Source: Nocardioidaceae bacterium (GTDB taxonomy: Bacteria > Actinomycetota > Actinomycetes > Propionibacteriales > Nocardioidaceae). Taken from it: a stretch of DNA of 32,890 nucleotides. A program made the position numbers and the translations under genes. Location of the stretch: positions 1-32,890 of the forward strand of contig JACCXO010000048.1 of the NCBI GenBank assembly GCA_013696975.1. The letters are read 5' to 3'. The notes under the pieces were generated by a model, which was not told where the DNA came from, did no database searches, and was given only the letters and a program-made list of their open reading frames with translations. Below are positions 31,876 to 32,890 of this stretch, in pieces (the first letter of the stretch is position 1; every line of letters starts with the position of its first letter).

Positions 31876-32801
31876 TGAGGGTACTTGTCGCGGATGACGA
31901 CTCCGGTGCACGGTTGGTGGCGAAGACGGTCGTAGAGGAGCTGGGACACGAGTGCATGGAAGCAGCCAATGGTGGTGAGGCATGGGACATGTTCACGCAG
32001 TACCAGCCGCAGGTGCTTGTCACGGACCGCATGATGCCACCTGGACTTGACGGGTTGCAGCTGTGCCGGGCGGTCCGCGACTCGGAGCAGAACATCTACA
32101 CCTACATTGTTCTGTTGACCTCGATGGCGAGAACCGACGAGATTCTCGCGGGCATCGATGCAGGGGCGGACGACTACGTCATCAAACCGCTTGACCCGTT
32201 CACGCTGCATTCCCGCCTGCTGGTGGCGCAACGGGTGACGTCGCTGCACCTTGAGCTCGGCCGTTACCGCGCGGAGCTCGCCAAGCAGGCCCAGACCGAC
32301 CCGCTCACCACGCTGAACAACCGGCTGAAGCTGACGGAGGATCTGGACCGCCTGCACCACCGCAGCGTTCGGTACGGTCGCGACTATTCCCTGGCCCTTT
32401 GCGACATCGACTCCTTCAAGCACTACAACGACACCTACGGTCATCAGGCCGGCGACAGGGCGTTGCAGGCAGTCGCCGCGGTCCTGGCCGCATCTGGCCG
32501 ACAGGGTGAGGGCATTTACCGCTATGGCGGAGAGGAATTTCTCCTGGTGCTCCCGGAACAAGCGGCGCCGGCAGCCGCTGTCGCACTCGAACGCTTCCGA
32601 GCGACCGTCCAGGCACTCGGGATCGCACACTCCACTTCGCCAGCAGGCGTCTTGACGATCAGCGTCGGTATCTCCTCCTTCGTACCTGGCTGCGAGACAG
32701 ATATCGAGGAGTTGTTGAGGCAGGCCGACATCGCCCTGTACGAAGCGAAGGCGGCCGGGCGCAACCGGGTAACCGTCGCGACGGCCGTCGGATGCGCCTG
32801 A
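31875..32801 (+). CDS. Response regulator with GGDEF diguanylate cyclase domain
   Basis: The 308-residue protein has a receiver domain (VLVADDD at the start, phospho-acceptor Asp51 in VTDRMMPP, Lys in DYVIKPLDP) and a GGDEF domain with DPLTTLNNR, CDIDSFKHYNDTYGHQAGD and RYGGEEF (GGEEF at about 218-222). The active-site residues are intact, so it should make cyclic di-GMP when phosphorylated. The product-inhibition site five residues before GGEEF reads RQGE in place of RxxD. The ATG overlaps the stop of the kinase gene (TGATG), so it is almost surely the output of that phosphorelay. There is no phosphodiesterase (EAL) domain. Confidence 0.92.
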   Translation: MRVLVADDDSGARLVAKTVVEELGHECMEAANGGEAWDMFTQYQPQVLVTDRMMPPGLDGLQLCRAVRDSEQNIYTYIVLLTSMARTDEILAGIDAGADDYVIKPLDPFTLHSRLLVAQRVTSLHLELGRYRAELAKQAQTDPLTTLNNRLKLTEDLDRLHHRSVRYGRDYSLALCDIDSFKHYNDTYGHQAGDRALQAVAAVLAASGRQGEGIYRYGGEEFLLVLPEQAAPAAAVALERFRATVQALGIAHSTSPAGVLTISVGISSFVPGCETDIEELLRQADIALYEAKAAGRNRVTVATAVGCA

Positions 32802-32839
32802 GAGCAAGCCCCATCCCGCCCCAGGTTTGAGCCGCTTCT

Positions 32840-32890
32840 ATGGTTTTCACCAACGTCTCGCTCGGCCTGCTCGCCGAGTCGACACGACAT
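32840..32890 (+). CDS. Possible start of a new gene, cut by the window edge
   Basis: From ATG 32840 the frame reads MVFTNVSLGLLAESTRH and runs off the end. There is no good ribosome site or -10 hexamer, and too little sequence for any assignment. Confidence 0.2.
   Translation, partial: MVFTNVSLGLLAESTRH

Noticed and set aside
31404-32807. 467-aa minus-strand ORF
   Set aside because: It lies fully antisense to the hybrid kinase and the GGDEF gene, which have complete domain motifs.

Overview
The window comes from the chromosome of a high-GC Gram-positive actinobacterium. The clearest sign is a gcv/garA/ftsR/small-basic-protein/pgsA block (15.4-24.1 kb) whose gene order matches, from memory, Mycobacterium tuberculosis Rv1822-Rv1832. 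A zinc-ribbon-FHA version of GarA, a DUF5999 protein, a DrrAB-like ABC exporter and many apparently leaderless genes also fit. I lean toward Propionibacteriales (Nocardioides/Propionibacteriaceae-like), but this is an impression and not a measurement.

Layout. 0-4.4 kb is an accessory, partly decayed stretch: the 5' end of a Tat-exported protein, a broken proline iminopeptidase, an APH-like phosphotransferase, a P-loop kinase-like protein, a tiny lysine-rich protein, a broken GNAT acetyltransferase that carries a perfect 15-bp inverted repeat, and a VapC-type toxin with an AbrB-like antitoxin. 4.4-7.2 kb is an operon of a DrrA/DrrB-like ABC exporter plus a MOSC protein. Divergent from it is pepN (aminopeptidase N), then fdhD, a DUF5999 protein and the tldD/tldE protease pair.

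14.0-24.1 kb lies on the minus strand. The pgsA-like phosphatidyltransferase, two DUF881 proteins with the small basic protein between them, gcvH, garA, ftsR-like merR, a DUF151 protein, a second merR and gcvP follow one another. gcvP has a glycine riboswitch in its leader and a beta-lactamase-fold hydrolase overlapping its 3' end. The block ties one-carbon and glycine metabolism (GcvP, GcvH) to control of the TCA/glutamate branch (GarA) and probably to cell division (FtsR/ResR-like regulators). 24.1-27.5 kb is a homogentisate (tyrosine catabolism) module: hmgA is divergent from an uncharacterised gene that overlaps fahA. The maleylacetoacetate isomerase step has no recognisable gene here, which makes the uncharacterised gene the best lead in the window. 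27.5-32.8 kb holds a ZIP-type metal transporter and a two-gene phosphorelay: a ten-helix hybrid histidine kinase with PAS, HisKA, HATPase, two receivers and HPt, followed by a receiver-GGDEF diguanylate cyclase. A possible new gene starts at the right edge.

A recurring signal is a TAnnnT (or GATAAT) hexamer 6-7 bases before a start codon, at ten genes; seven of these show no good Shine-Dalgarno sequence. This suggests widespread leaderless transcription. No tRNA, rRNA, CRISPR array, insertion sequence or prophage was seen. No wholly new multi-gene system is evident; the most promising unknowns are the gene at 25460-26284, the placement of a hydrolase under glycine-riboswitch control, and the templated-looking mutation in the GNAT pseudogene.
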